Assembly: GCA_033557835.1 (NCBI GenBank)
Contig: JAWQRO010000064.1
Span: 1-64,000 of the forward strand
DNA from: Helochares maculicollis
Taxonomy: Eukaryota; Arthropoda; Insecta; Coleoptera; Hydrophilidae
Length of the DNA stretch: 64,000 nt
Reading direction: 5' to 3'
Shown: positions 23,879 to 35,200 of the stretch, piece after piece
Layout: each line of letters begins with the position of its first letter
How positions within the stretch are numbered: position 1 is the stretch's first letter
Notes under the pieces: model-generated
What the model was told of the DNA's origin: nothing
What the model saw: only the letters and a program-made list of their open reading frames with translations
Databases searched by the model: none
Program-made: the position numbers and the translations under genes

Positions 23879-25075
23879 TAATTTGTTGTAAATTTTGTAC
23901 CTGTATATTGTAAAAAAATTGTAATATTTTCCATAAGTGCGTAGTTCCAAAAATTCTAATTTGTCTGTTTTCTGACAGAATATATGTTGAGCCAAGTGGG
24001 CGATTAGCCACAAACTGCTGTGGTATGCCATATACAGATTAAAATATCATCACGATGTCCACTTGCCTCAACATTCCTAAAAATAATTACTTTTAATTTA
24101 TGAACGAAATATTTTTGTAAAAAGACTGTATTTTGTAAATGTAATTTTGAACACATTTTCAAGATTTTAAATTTAATTCTATTTATTGCGATAAATTTTT
24201 ATACATTAACTTAAGACTACCTCTAAATGAAGTGATTGTATTGCACAATAATTGCTCCAAAATAGCTTGAAATTTATGTGAAGACAAAGGCTTCCAAATT
24301 AAACAAACTAATCAATTAAAACCACATTTGCCTGCAGTAGACACACTCAACGCTAGCTTGTGAATGCATTAAATGTATATATTTGATTTATTTTGTATAT
24401 ATTGTAAATAAATGTAATTTTAAAAACATGATTTTAAGCTTAGACTGAAAATATTTTTTACACTTTTCACGCTCACTGAACCGATTGATATTTTTCTAAT
24501 ACAAGTTTTGTAATTATTATGAAACGCTCAAAAATATACTAATGGTGTGATAAGTTTGTTCTTCTATAAGAATTTTAGCGTAATAAATTTATATGTAGCT
24601 GAGTTAAAAATCGTTCATCATGATGGAAAAATTCGCCGAACTTTACTTATTTAAAGTGTCTTCCAATACACTTGTTTTTATTATGCTACATAGAATGTTG
24701 ATTCTCATATTTTTTTAAATTTTGACCTGTTGATATCATTTGGCATTCGATTTCGATTAAAATTTCTAAAGAAGTTTCCATCATGTGGCAACATTTTTTA
24801 CCATTTTGCTAGTATGTGAATATGCAGTCAATTTAAACACAAACCATTAAAGGAGAAACGAAACTCATATAAATATTATATGTCAACTTAAAAGTGCAAA
24901 AGTTTTGCCTTTTTTTAGTAGCAGAAAGTACGTCCAAAAGAGCTTGAAACTAAATGTCTATTAAAAAATGTGTATTATACTTTTATTATATATGTACCTA
25001 GGTTGTACTAAGTGTTGTTTAATTGTATCAAAAAATTTGTATATTGCTATACTTTAATAAAAGTTTACCCATGAA
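23879..25075 (+). other. Frizzled 3' untranslated region with two poly(A) signals
   Basis: AT-rich sequence after the stop codon. AATAAA signals occur at 24407-24412 and 25056-25061, giving possible short and long 3' ends of about 0.55 and 1.2 kb. The next gene runs on the opposite strand and ends at 25332, so the two are tail to tail. Confidence 0.55.
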
Positions 25076-25331
25076 ATGACGAAGTTTTTCACTCAAGTAA
25101 AATTAATTTTTTCCAATTGCCATTTCCGAATTCCTGGTGTGAAAGAAATACTCAATTAGTAAATAAGAGAACATTGTTCCATCACCACTATTTTATTTAA
25201 ACAATATAAAGTATACAAAAAACAGGGCAATTTATGTTGTGACTAAGGTGGTAGTTGTATTTATTGTATAAAATTAATATATTATTATATTTAAACTCTA
25301 ACAGAATATTCATAATAGAAAAGTTATATAT

Positions 25332-28300
25332 CTATGGCCGTTTAATCCAGCCTTTGTGTCTTAAATATCTTACAATAAAGGGAGTAGCTCCCAAAGTTAT
25401 ACTTATTCTAACAGGAGCAAACACTTTGTGTATTGCATAAGCTGCAACGAATGTCCCTGATGTTGTTGCAAATTTAGCGGTGGATTCATCACTGAGTCCT
25501 ATAGCAGACATAGCTCCTGTCAAGTCGATACCACTGAAAACAAATGAACTAAAATAAATCTAAGACCACTTCCAATAAAAATGTGTATTATTCTGGAGTT
25601 GCAAAGTGTTCGAACTTTAATGTTAGCACAGTATGTAAGAGCATCAAAAGTGTCTAGTTTATGGAATCGCTGGCAGGGTACAAATGCTTGTTTAGCATTT
25701 TTATAGACAATGCTTGCATTTGCAGTCAACTCCACTATGATGTCTTGCAACAGGGCTGCATTTGTGGTTGCAACACAAGCAAGAGATGCCCACATGGCTA
25801 TAAGGTAAAATTTCTATTAAAAATCTTGCTGTGTTTTCGTCTCTTCTCCTAAAAATAGCAAGTCCCATAGATAGGGACTTCAATAGCTTTGAAATCAAAC
25901 ATCAAAAGTTAGGCCTTATCATATGATTCAAAATGAATGTAATAAAATAACTGGAAATATGCCAACTCAAGATATGCTGAAAAATTCTAGCAATTCAAAC
26001 GAAGATGTTCCACATATCTCAAATCTATCATTATTTATATAACATACACTAAATCAATATGGAATATGGCATTATATTTCACTAAAAACTTCGAGGGGTT
26101 TTACAAGCAGAAACATTTATTTTTAACAATTTATGAAACAATAATTCCTGCTTAAACCACTTTTCGCAGTGTATCAATGGGAAAGTTAACTGATAAATAT
26201 TAGATTAGCTAAAGACTTGCAGTCAAATCTGTGCCCAGTAATCCAGCTTCCAATGGTTTATTTTTCTTGGTTAAAAACGCCAATAGTCATGGGTGCAATT
26301 TCAATCTTCCCTTAAGTTGATGAGAGTATTCGATGTGTCTTAACCACAGACTTTTGCATATTGAAGCAATAAATTAAACTAACATCCACATCTGTTTATT
26401 TAAACCACCACTTATCACTAAAATCATCTATTGTAAGACAGAAGAAGCAAAGATGTACACCTAATTCTTACACTACAAAACACAATCCCAGAATGCATGC
26501 CACAAGACATTTTTTAGAAATCATTCCTATCCCCATAAGATACATAAAACTAAAATATTAAATGTATTGTATGCAGTATGCAAATAAAAATGAGAGATTC
26601 AATACATCCTGGCGTTGCAATAAATGCCTTAAAAAACCTTTACGAGCTGTAAAATGCTTCCAAGGATAAATGCCCATAAATATGAAGGTCACTTTTACCA
26701 GGCGTGAAAGTTTAAAATGGCCTTTTTTTCAGGAAAAATACGCAATTATTTAAGAACGATGGTAAAAAATTTCTTATTCAAAATATTGACCCTCACTATT
26801 TATACGATTTATCCATCTTTTGGGCAATTTATGGATACCATCCCAATAGAAAGCTTCAACTTTCATTTATTAGGTGCGCAACTAAATTCTCACTGTTTTT
26901 TTAAGACAATGCAACTTTATTGTAAAAGAAGTGGTTACAAATTAATCATTTAAAGTATTGCCCATCTCTAGCTACAACTTTTTCCCATCTTTCTGGCAGA
27001 ACACCAATACCGTTACGATAAAAATGTTCATCTTTTGAGGCTATCCACAAATCAAGCCATTTCTTGATGTCTTCATATGAGCGGAACTGCTGATCAGCCA
27101 GACCATGTGCCATTGAACGGAACAAGTAATAATCAGACGGCGCAATATCTGGAAAATATGGCGAATGGGGTAGGACTTCCCATTTGAGCGTTTCCAGGTA
27201 GGTTTTAAAGTGTTTGGCAACGTGAGGGCGAGCATTGTCATGCTGTAGAATAACTTTTTCGTGCCTCTTCTCGTATTGTGGCTGTTTCTCGCGCAGTGCT
27301 CGGTTCAATTGCATCAATTGAAGTCGATACCGTTCCCCAGTGATAGTTTCGTTCGGTTTCAATAGTTCATAATAAATAACACCGACGTGGTCCCACCAAA
27401 TACACAGCATAACCTTCGCAGCATGAATATTTGGCCGAGCCGACGACGTAGAAGCATGACCTGGCAGTCCCCATGACTTTCTTTTCTTTGGGTTGCTGTA
27501 ATGACTCCATTTTTCATCACCCGTCACGATGCGATGAAGAAAACCGTTTCTTTTTTGCCGCTGGAGCAGTTGTTCACAGGCAAAAAAAACGACGTTCAAC
27601 ATCCCTTGGCTTTAAATTATAAGGAACCCAAGTTCCTTGCTTTTGAATCATTCCCAACGCATGCAATCGCTAAGAAATGGCTTGGCGGGTAACTCCTAAT
27701 GCTGAAGTAAGTTCTTCTTGCTGCTGGAGTCTATTGATAAACAGCGAGAACTTAGTTGCACACCTAATAGATCCTTTCATCGAGTCATTTTTGTACAACC
27801 GCGAAAGTCTTGAAGAGTTGCTCAGCCAGTGAGTGTCCCCTCGATGAGAAGAGGTGATAATCAGAAGGCGCCAGGTGAATTTGGCGGGTGGGGTAGATGT
27901 TCCCAACCAAACCAAGAATCGCTTCTTTGGCCACTTTAGCTGAATGTGCAGTAGCGTTGTCATCCTGCAGAATGACTTTGCCGTGTCTTCGAGCCCTTTC
28001 TGGGCGTTTTTCGATCAATGCTTGGTTTAAATTGATCATTTGTTGTGGCTATTAACTGTTTCGCCGGGTGTAAGAAGCTCGTAGTACACTACTCCCTTCT
28101 GATCCCTCCACACACACACACAGCATTGTTTTCCTCCCAAAACGAACCGGTGTTGTACTCGATGTTGATGGTTGTCCTGGCGTTACCCACAATTTCTTAC
28201 ATTTGGGATTTTCGAAATGTATTCATTTGTCTTCGCCAGTTACAACCTGATGCAAAAAAACTTTATTTTGTGGCATAAATACAGCATTTCGCACACAGTT

Positions 28301-29848
28301 TTTCGTCTTTCCATCTGTCGTTCATTTAGTTTGTGTGGAACCCCCCATTCTCCAACCTTTTGAATCTTCCCCATGGCTCTCAGGCGTTCGAGAATGGCTT
28401 GCTGAGTGACATTCAACTGCTCCGCCATCATTTGTTGTGTTTGTCTATCCTATTCATCTAATAATGCTTGTCTTCAAACTTTTTTGGTCGATTTTCACGT
28501 TCTTTGTTAATAACATTGAAATCGCCACTTTTGAAACGTTGAAACCAGCGTTCACAAGTCTTGACAGTTGGAGCAAGATCGCCGTAAGCCTCTACAAAAA
28601 TTCGATGACTTTACGAAGCCGTTTTCTTTTGATCGAACAAGAAAATCGTGACATGCCGCAAATGGTCTTTACTTGGCTCAAAATTCGACATGTTTAACAA
28701 GAAAAAGAAGTATACTACTAACTCGTAAACAATTATACGAATATGTCGTTTTGTAATGGGCAGTCTTACCAAAAAAATGGGGCTTTGGGTTCCAAAGATT
28801 ATCTCAATAGATTTTATGCGTCATCTCTTGATAACAAAACATTTTAAAGTTGCGCATCTGACAAACTACCACTTATCACAAAAATTATAAGACAGAAGAA
28901 GCAAAGTTGTACACCTAATTCTTACACTACAAAACACAATTCCAGAATTCAGTACCACAGGACATTATTTAGAAATCATTCCTATCCCAGTAAGATACAT
29001 GAAACTAAAATATCAAATGTATGTATGCAAATTTGAGAGATTCAATACACCCTGGGAATGGAATAAATGCCGTAAACAACCGTCATGAGCTGGAAAATGC
29101 TTTTCAGGATAAATACCCATAAATATGTAGAGTACTTAGTTTTACATTCTAATAAATTGTAAATATAAAAATAAGGTGTGCATTTGTGTACGGTGTGTCA
29201 GAAAAAGTATTGCCTATGAGTGTTAAATTCATCTTAAAAACGCAAAACTATAAGACATAAACAAAACTAAAATTTGTGCCCCTAGAAAACGAAGTAACCT
29301 ACAGTTAAACTAAATAATTATAAAGATAAAGATAAAATATAGTTCAGTATATACTCTGCATAAATAAATGAGATCAGACGGATATAAGCTAAAGTTAGAG
29401 TGCGTTGCTTTTTAAAGGAATCGTACAAGTGCGGCACAGGGTATCTGATCAAAATAAGCGTTAGTCTTTAATTATCGTTAGACTTACCTAGAAACTAACA
29501 AATAAAATCCGCCAAGAGACAATAGAGATATGGTTATGTGAAATACAATAACCGTGCTTCCATATTCCTTCACAGCCAACTTCAATTTTTCCTTACGAGA
29601 TAGTTCCTTTCCCTTAGTCTCAGCTTCTTTTGACTGGTCTATTGTCTGCGGTTCTTCCTTCATTGCCGACACTTTTTCAGTGCTATAGTGTTGTAAATAC
29701 AGCAAAGGAGGTGCCGATAATTTCGGGTAGGTATTTTTAATAATTACATTTGTAAACGTTCTGTTTTGAATGTTATGATAAATGCCGCTTTCAGGGAATA
29801 GCCTGCGGTTTGTGTTTAAAAAGTAAGTGCATGTAGCTCTAGTTGAAC
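25332..29848 (-). CDS. FAM210B: FAM210B-like mitochondrial membrane protein (two 3' exons)
   Basis: DUF1279/FAM210 protein, in vertebrates an inner-membrane mitochondrial factor. Exons seen on the minus strand: 29488-29848 and 25332-25533, joined in phase (AG+T gives Ser). Exon 29488-29848 opens with a basic, Asn/Ser-rich stretch (LNTNRRLFPESGIYHNI) that resembles a mitochondrial presequence, then a charged linker, then KLAVKEYGSTVIVFHITISL and SLGGFYLLVS, the first conserved helix. The 3' exon carries GIDLTGAMSAIGL, TSGTFVAAYAIHKVFAPVRI and PFIVRYLRHKGWIK, matching FAM210B better than FAM210A. The exon opens at an acceptor with no in-frame start, so a short upstream exon with the ATG should exist beyond 29849; I could not place it. 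A 3.95-kb intron contains nested mariners. Poly(A) signals on the minus strand: 25260-25265 and 25192-25197. Confidence 0.85.
25520..25795 (-). other. Unidentified 91-codon open frame inside the FAM210B-like intron
   Basis: Minus-strand frame beginning MWASLACVATTNAALLQDII and continuing through TANASIVYKNAKQAFVPCQR and TYCANIKVRTLC. Composition is more protein-like than other non-coding frames here, and an acceptor-like 'taccttatag' lies just upstream of the ATG. It overlaps the acceptor of the FAM210B-like 3' exon in another frame. It could be an alternative exon, a retrocopy remnant, or chance. I do not recognise the family. Confidence 0.2.
26870..27767 (-). mobile_element. Irritans-type mariner nested in family A copy
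   Basis: Ends 'ttaggtgcgcaactaaattc' and complement of the right end 'ttaggtgtgcaactaagttc', with TA duplications at 26868-26869 and 27768-27769. The copy is 898 bp; the part of the transposase gene for the first HTH is deleted next to the right end. Confidence 0.93.
26946..27602 (-). pseudogene. Mariner transposase catalytic domain, open but N-terminally truncated
   Basis: An uninterrupted frame of 218 codons holds FLHRIVTGDEKWSHYSNPKK (first acidic motif), LQHDNARPHVAKHFKTYLET (second), PYFPDIAPSDYYLFRSMAHG (third) and VLPERWEKVVARDGQYFK before the stop. The DD34D catalytic core is complete. Upstream, separated by a frameshift and a stop, lie EELTSALGVTRQAIS and WVPYNLKPRDVERR, so part of the DNA-binding region survives out of frame; the first HTH is deleted. 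It is among the youngest-looking mariner copies in the window. Confidence 0.88.
29131..29487. other. Intron sequence of the FAM210B-like gene
   Basis: Intron between the two known exons, up to the donor at 29486-29487 (minus strand). No further feature recognised. Confidence 0.6.
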
Positions 29849-31251
29849 CTAAAACTGTTTACTCATTATTATTATCTACATTATTGATATGATTTTCATC
29901 AAAATATAATATTATAAAATTAACTTACATATATCTTGCTTGCACTGTTGAAGTAACGATTTAATAATTAGAGACATGTCCAAAGTCTTTATCCAAAATA
30001 TCAATAGTACAATGAGCGATAAAATATTTAAATTACATTTCACGTATAATGTTATACAAGGGTAAATACAATAACGTTTTATAAACAATCTCAGCTGTTT
30101 GGGTCAAGGAGATACTTTAAGTCGCAATATCCAGTTAAACATGTTCTTAATAATAACTGTTCTAAAAGTCTGATAATTTTCGTTCAATTCAATTCAATAA
30201 TATCTGGTGGGTCTCCAATCAACATTCAAATATGCATTAATTTCAAAATGGTGGGTTTATACAGTTGAATAATAAAAGCCCTTGTAGCGCAATCTTGTCT
30301 GCATGTATTATATTGAAATGTAAAATGTATTTCCCTTTGACTAATAATACTGTCAATAAACAGATTCATCTAATAAATAAAATTAGTCGGCACTTAGGTG
30401 TTTAGTCTAAAAGAAGTTTTTTTTGTGGATATTTAGCTGAATTGGTGAGCTGATATTAATCATGTTTTAGAATATCTGTCGTAAGCCCGTTGAACCTGTT
30501 ACAAACAGAAATTAATGGCTATACAAAAATGCTTTCTGTATATAAGTGAAATAAGATGGTTTCTAGTGTAGGAAATAGTCATTTCTAAATTTTGATTAAC
30601 ATACAGCCTGTTTCAAAATTAAGTTACAAAACTTAAAGGGGTGGTAGATATAATAAATAATAAGCAATAGGTTTTGTTGGTATTTTGTGGCAAAATTAGT
30701 AACCTAGATATTAATTAGTACATGTTAAGAACCACTGTTGGAATTCCCTGTGTTGTCATCGCTCGAACACAGACGAATTTTACCGGTATTTCAAAGAATC
30801 ACCTTCTTGTTTACGCTTAAAGCATCTGGACTCGAAGTTGACGAAATAATAATAAAAAAACTCGTTGAAATGAAATAAAGCCGAGCGAAAAAAGTTAACA
30901 GCCCAATAAATTTCAACCGGAGAAGAAAAACCACCGCCACATGTTTGGTGGGATTGCGTTCATTTCAATTTGTTTTTAATACATTATTTAGTATTACGTA
31001 AGCTAGCTGAGCTTTTCTTTATGCCTTATTCAAAGGAAGACTTACTAATATGCAAATCATCTCAACTTACTAAGCACGAAACAAGAAAAACCAACATTTT
31101 ATTGTAAGCAAAGTAAAGTGCATGTGTTTCTGTCGTCGAAATAACAAGAATTTGTACTATTAATTGTGGTAGAAATTGAATGTAGTTTATCGTATTTAAG
31201 TAGCCATTAAATTTTAACGATAAAAAATGACGACAATTAAGTTATTGTTTA
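29849..31251. other. No gene recognised; region upstream of two divergent genes
   Basis: Contains the expected but unlocated 5' exon of the FAM210B-like gene (minus). No conserved motif seen otherwise. Confidence 0.5.
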
Positions 31252-31778
31252 GTTTGCGATGTATGATGTAACCACCCTTCTTGCGGCGGCAACATAAAGC
31301 GATATTCTTTCGAGCTCTCGTTCAATCTCCAGTTCAAAAAATAACGCGCTCGAATAAAATTTCACTTAAATGGTTGTTTATGTTCTTGTTTCTGTACTTA
31401 CGTTATTAGGAAGGCTTTGTGTTCGTGAAGTAATTTTATCTCGTGATTATGACGGATCTAACGCTTTGTTTTAATTGTGATGCCAGTATTTTTATAGAGA
31501 TAAAGGTGATGTTAGTTTGCGATGTATGATGTAATCGTCTTTCTTGCGGTGGAAGATAATAATACAAAACGATTTTTTTCGAGGTCACGTTCTGTTTTAA
31601 ATGATTTGAAAACCGTGGAGCTATAAAATTTTATTTCAATGGTTGTTTATGTTCTTTTTCTGTTTCTCTTTGATAAGGACGGTTTTGCGTTCATGAAAAA
31701 GTTTAATCTCGAGATTTTGAAGGATCTAACGAGTTTGACTGTGATGCCGTTATTTTTATAGAAGTAACGGTGCCGTTG
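31252..31778 (+). repeat. Tandem duplication of a 263-bp unit
   Basis: Two adjacent copies, 31252-31514 and 31515-31778, both start 'gtttgcgatgtatgatgtaa' and share 'ttcttgcgg', 'aatggttgtttatgttctt', 'ggatctaacg' and 'tgtgatgcc..tatttttatag'. Identity is about 70-75% by eye. It lies some 480 bp upstream of the Fis1 start codon. Confidence 0.85.
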
Positions 31779-32256
31779 GCTCTACATAATATTCTTTAAC
31801 CCAGTATGGTCTATCAACATCATTTCAATTATGCCAGAAGTTCTAAACTAGCTTAATTTTTATTTAAATATAGAAAATACCAGATCGTGTTTAAATGACC
31901 GTTCTAAACATGTAGTTTAAGTGTTGGAAACGAATAATGTAGCACCTGTATATTCTCCAACATTTTGCTATAAATTAACACAATAAGTAAACATAGAAAT
32001 TCAACCAACCATTAACTGAATATCAAGCGCTTGGCAACGGAATTTGTTTTTTCATTGCCAAAATTTTTTGTGTTCTGTGACAAACGGGCGTTCTCTGTAA
32101 ATTTCACGTTTGTAAAGCTCGCATAATAGTACTACAGATGGCGCTACTAACTGCTCTTAGCTGTCATCCTATGTTGAGTCCTAGTGTCAGAATTTATTTT
32201 CCTATTACCCTTCAAAATTAGTCGACAATTTCCAAATTTAAAGGTGACTCAAGAAG

Positions 32257-35200
32257 ATGGACGGTGACGTACTGTCTGAAATTGTATCTCCAGATGATTT
32301 AAAGGTAAAACTTGCTAAATTGTCCACTGATTTGCCTCGCTTAGGTTAAGTTAAGAGATCGAAACTCTAGAAGATTTATCATCCTTGATATACGTATCTT
32401 TTACTTTATGAATCATACTTGATACTGTCATAATAATTTAATAGGTTGAATTTTAATTTGAAATTTATGTAGTTGTCTGTATTTTCAGAAATTCGAAAAA
32501 ATATATCACGAACAACTCTATGATAACAATGTAACTCCAAAGGCACAATTTGAATACGCTTGGTGTTTAGTAAGAAGTAAATACCCCGCAGATATCAAAA
32601 AGGGGATCGTATTACTTCAAGAATTGTACAATTCAAATGAGGCTGGCCAGAGAGACTATCTGTATTATTTAGCTATGGGTAATGCGCGCGTAAAAGAATA
32701 CTCGAAAGCATTATCCTATATTAGGTAAGTCAAAAGACCCATTCATATATAATACTATGATTAACATGTGCCCTTCATAAATTTCAAGAAGCATCCAATT
32801 GTTATAGTTTATCATTGTAAAAAATATGATTTATAATAGCCATGTCAAACTAAACTCGTGCCTTACGAAACATTGAAATCTTAAGATGTGTGACGGACCG
32901 TACAAAAAGTCTCGAATTTTAAAACATTAGCCTAAAATATATAATTTTGTCGTTTATAAGTTAATAGTTTGTGTTGATCAACAACTAAAACTAGGTTATA
33001 CAAAACGTACTACTCTCCATAATAAGCACTACATGTGAGCCCTCAATATTAGGTTTCAGTTGCTGCACTGCTGACACTTTTCATAAGTGCAGACAATTGT
33101 TCATTACATAGTCTCGAGTGATGCAGGGTCTTAGTTGCGTACCTGATGGAAAACAACTGCCCACATATATATGTACTCTCAAATATGAGGTGCGCAAGTG
33201 TAAAATTTCGCTTTGTTGTCAAGAGATAGCGTATGAAATCTATTGAAGTAATCTTTGGCACCCAAAACGCCATTTTTGTGGTAAGAGTGCCCCCTACAAA
33301 ATTTCATATTCATTTAGTTGTTTACGAGTTAGTAACATATTTCTTTTTCGTGCTAAACATATCGAATTATTAACCAAGTAAAGAGCATTTGCAGCATGTA
33401 ATGATTTTCCTGTTCAATCATAAGAAAAAGGCATTGGAAAGTCATCGTATTCTTGTAGAGAATCTTGCACGGTGATCTTACTCCAACTGTCAAGACTTGC
33501 GAACGCTGGTTTCAACGTTTCAAAAGTGACGATTTCAACGTTATTGACAAAGAAGATGAAAATCCACAAAAAAAATTGAAAACGATGAATTAGAAGCTTT
33601 ACTGGACGAAGACGATACACAAATACAATTGATGGCGGAGCAGTCACTCGGCAAACCATTTCGGATCGCCTGAGAGCCATGAGAAAGATTCAAAAGGTTG
33701 GAAAATGGGTTCCACACAAACTGAACGAACCACAGATGGAAACACGAAAAACTGTGTGCGAAATGCTGCATTTTCGCTACAAAACAAAGGGTTTTTTTGC
33801 ATCGGGTTAAAACTGGCGATAAAAAATTAATACATTTTGAGACCCCCAAACGTAAGAAATCGTGGGTAACGCCAGGACAACCATCAACATCAAGTACAAC
33901 ACTGGATCGATTCAGGAGGAAGACAATGCTGTGTGTGTGCAGTGGGTTCAGAAGGTTGTGTGTACTATGAGCTTCTCAAACTCGGCGAAACAGTTAATAC
34001 CTTCTGCTTCCGACAACAAATGATCAATTTAAACCAAGCATTCATCGACAAACGCCCAGAATGGGCTCGAAGACGCAGCAAAGTCATTCTGCGGCATGAC
34101 AATGCTCCTGCACATTCAGCCAATATGGTCAAAGAAACGACTCTTTGCTTAGGTGGGAAAGCCTACCCCACCCGCCGTATTCACCAGACCTGGCGCCTAC
34201 TGATTATCACCTCTTCTCATCGAGGGGACACGCACTGGCTGAACAACTCTTCAAGTCTTTCGAGATTGTACAAAAATGGCTCCATGAATGGATTAAATGA
34301 AAGTTGAATCTTTCTTTTGGAATGGTATTCATAAATTGGCTTAGAGATGGATAAAACATATATTATTATTATCTCCTGCACGAACAGCCAAAGTGGTCAA
34401 AGAAACGATTTCTTCGCTTGGTTGGGATCTCCTACCCCACCTGTCGTATTCACCAGACCTGGTGCTTTGTGATTATTAACTCTTCTCATCGATGGGACAC
34501 GCACTGGTTGAACAACGCTTCAAGACTTTCGAGGATCTACAAAAATGAATTAATGAATATAAATAAATGAAAATTGAAGCTTTCTTTTAGAATGGTATCC
34601 ATAAATTGCCTGAAAAATGTATAAAATGTGTTAAAACAAGGGCCAATACTTTGAATAAAAAATGTTTTACCATTGGTCTTAAATAATTGCATATTTTTCA
34701 TGAAAAAAAACCACATTTTAAACTTACGAACCTGGAATATGTAGTATTGTAGGTGCAAACGAGGAAAGTTGTGGAAATCTATCCAGCTGTAAATAGTTGT
34801 AGAACTACCCCAACACCCCAACTTTGAGATATTTGTTTGTACAAATGCTATCGGATTGCAACTGTTTCTATTCCACTTAAAGTGTTCTTCAAAGTTCTTC
34901 ATCAACAACTTAAGCTGCCGCATATACCACAGTAACAATTTGATTTCTACCTTGTAGTTTGCGATTTAGCTGACAATAAGATAAACAATGAATATCAAGA
35001 AATTAAAATAGACCATTTCAAAATTACAAATATTCCAAAAATGTTCACGATGTAAAGCATTTAAAGATATCCATTTGAATTTCTTGTTTTTTGACGAGAA
35101 ATTTTGGGAAGATTAACAGGACGAAGACTTTTCTATCCTGAACTTTATGTTTGGCCATACTTTCTTTACGTTTATCATATGTTCGGATGTACAAGGTCTA

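Larger units (their letters stand above)
26698..28861 (-). mobile_element. Family A mariner, interrupted by another mariner
   Basis: The left end is 'ccaggcgtgaaagtttaaaa' after TA; the right end is the complement of 'cagatgcgcaactttaaaat'. The minus-strand transposase starts MSNFEPSKDHLRHVTIFLFD near 28692, then TCERWFQRFKSGDFNVI, a second HTH stretch near 28370-28430 and INLNQALIEKRPERARRHGK with a mutated second motif (QDDNATAHSAK), then LAPSDYHLFSSRGHSLAEQL. Stops and frameshifts are frequent. A different mariner (26870-27767) is inserted near the C-terminal end. Confidence 0.9.
26402..29130 (+). repeat. Pair of about 270-290-bp direct repeats bracketing a mariner
   Basis: 26402-26691 and 28863-29130 are copies of one sequence (shared phrases: 'accacttatcac', 'aagacagaagaagcaaag', 'acacctaattcttacacta', 'aaatcattcctatccc', 'ggataaatgcccataaatat'), about 85% identical by eye. 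The left copy ends a few bases before the TA at 26696-26697, and the right copy starts immediately after the right end of the mariner at about 28861. Confidence 0.85.

Noticed and set aside
33100..33150. Mariner-like terminal repeat 'ttagttgcgtacctga' just before the family A copy
   Set aside because: Resembles the end of the irritans element at 26870-27767, but no partner end or transposase sequence accompanies it; too short to call.
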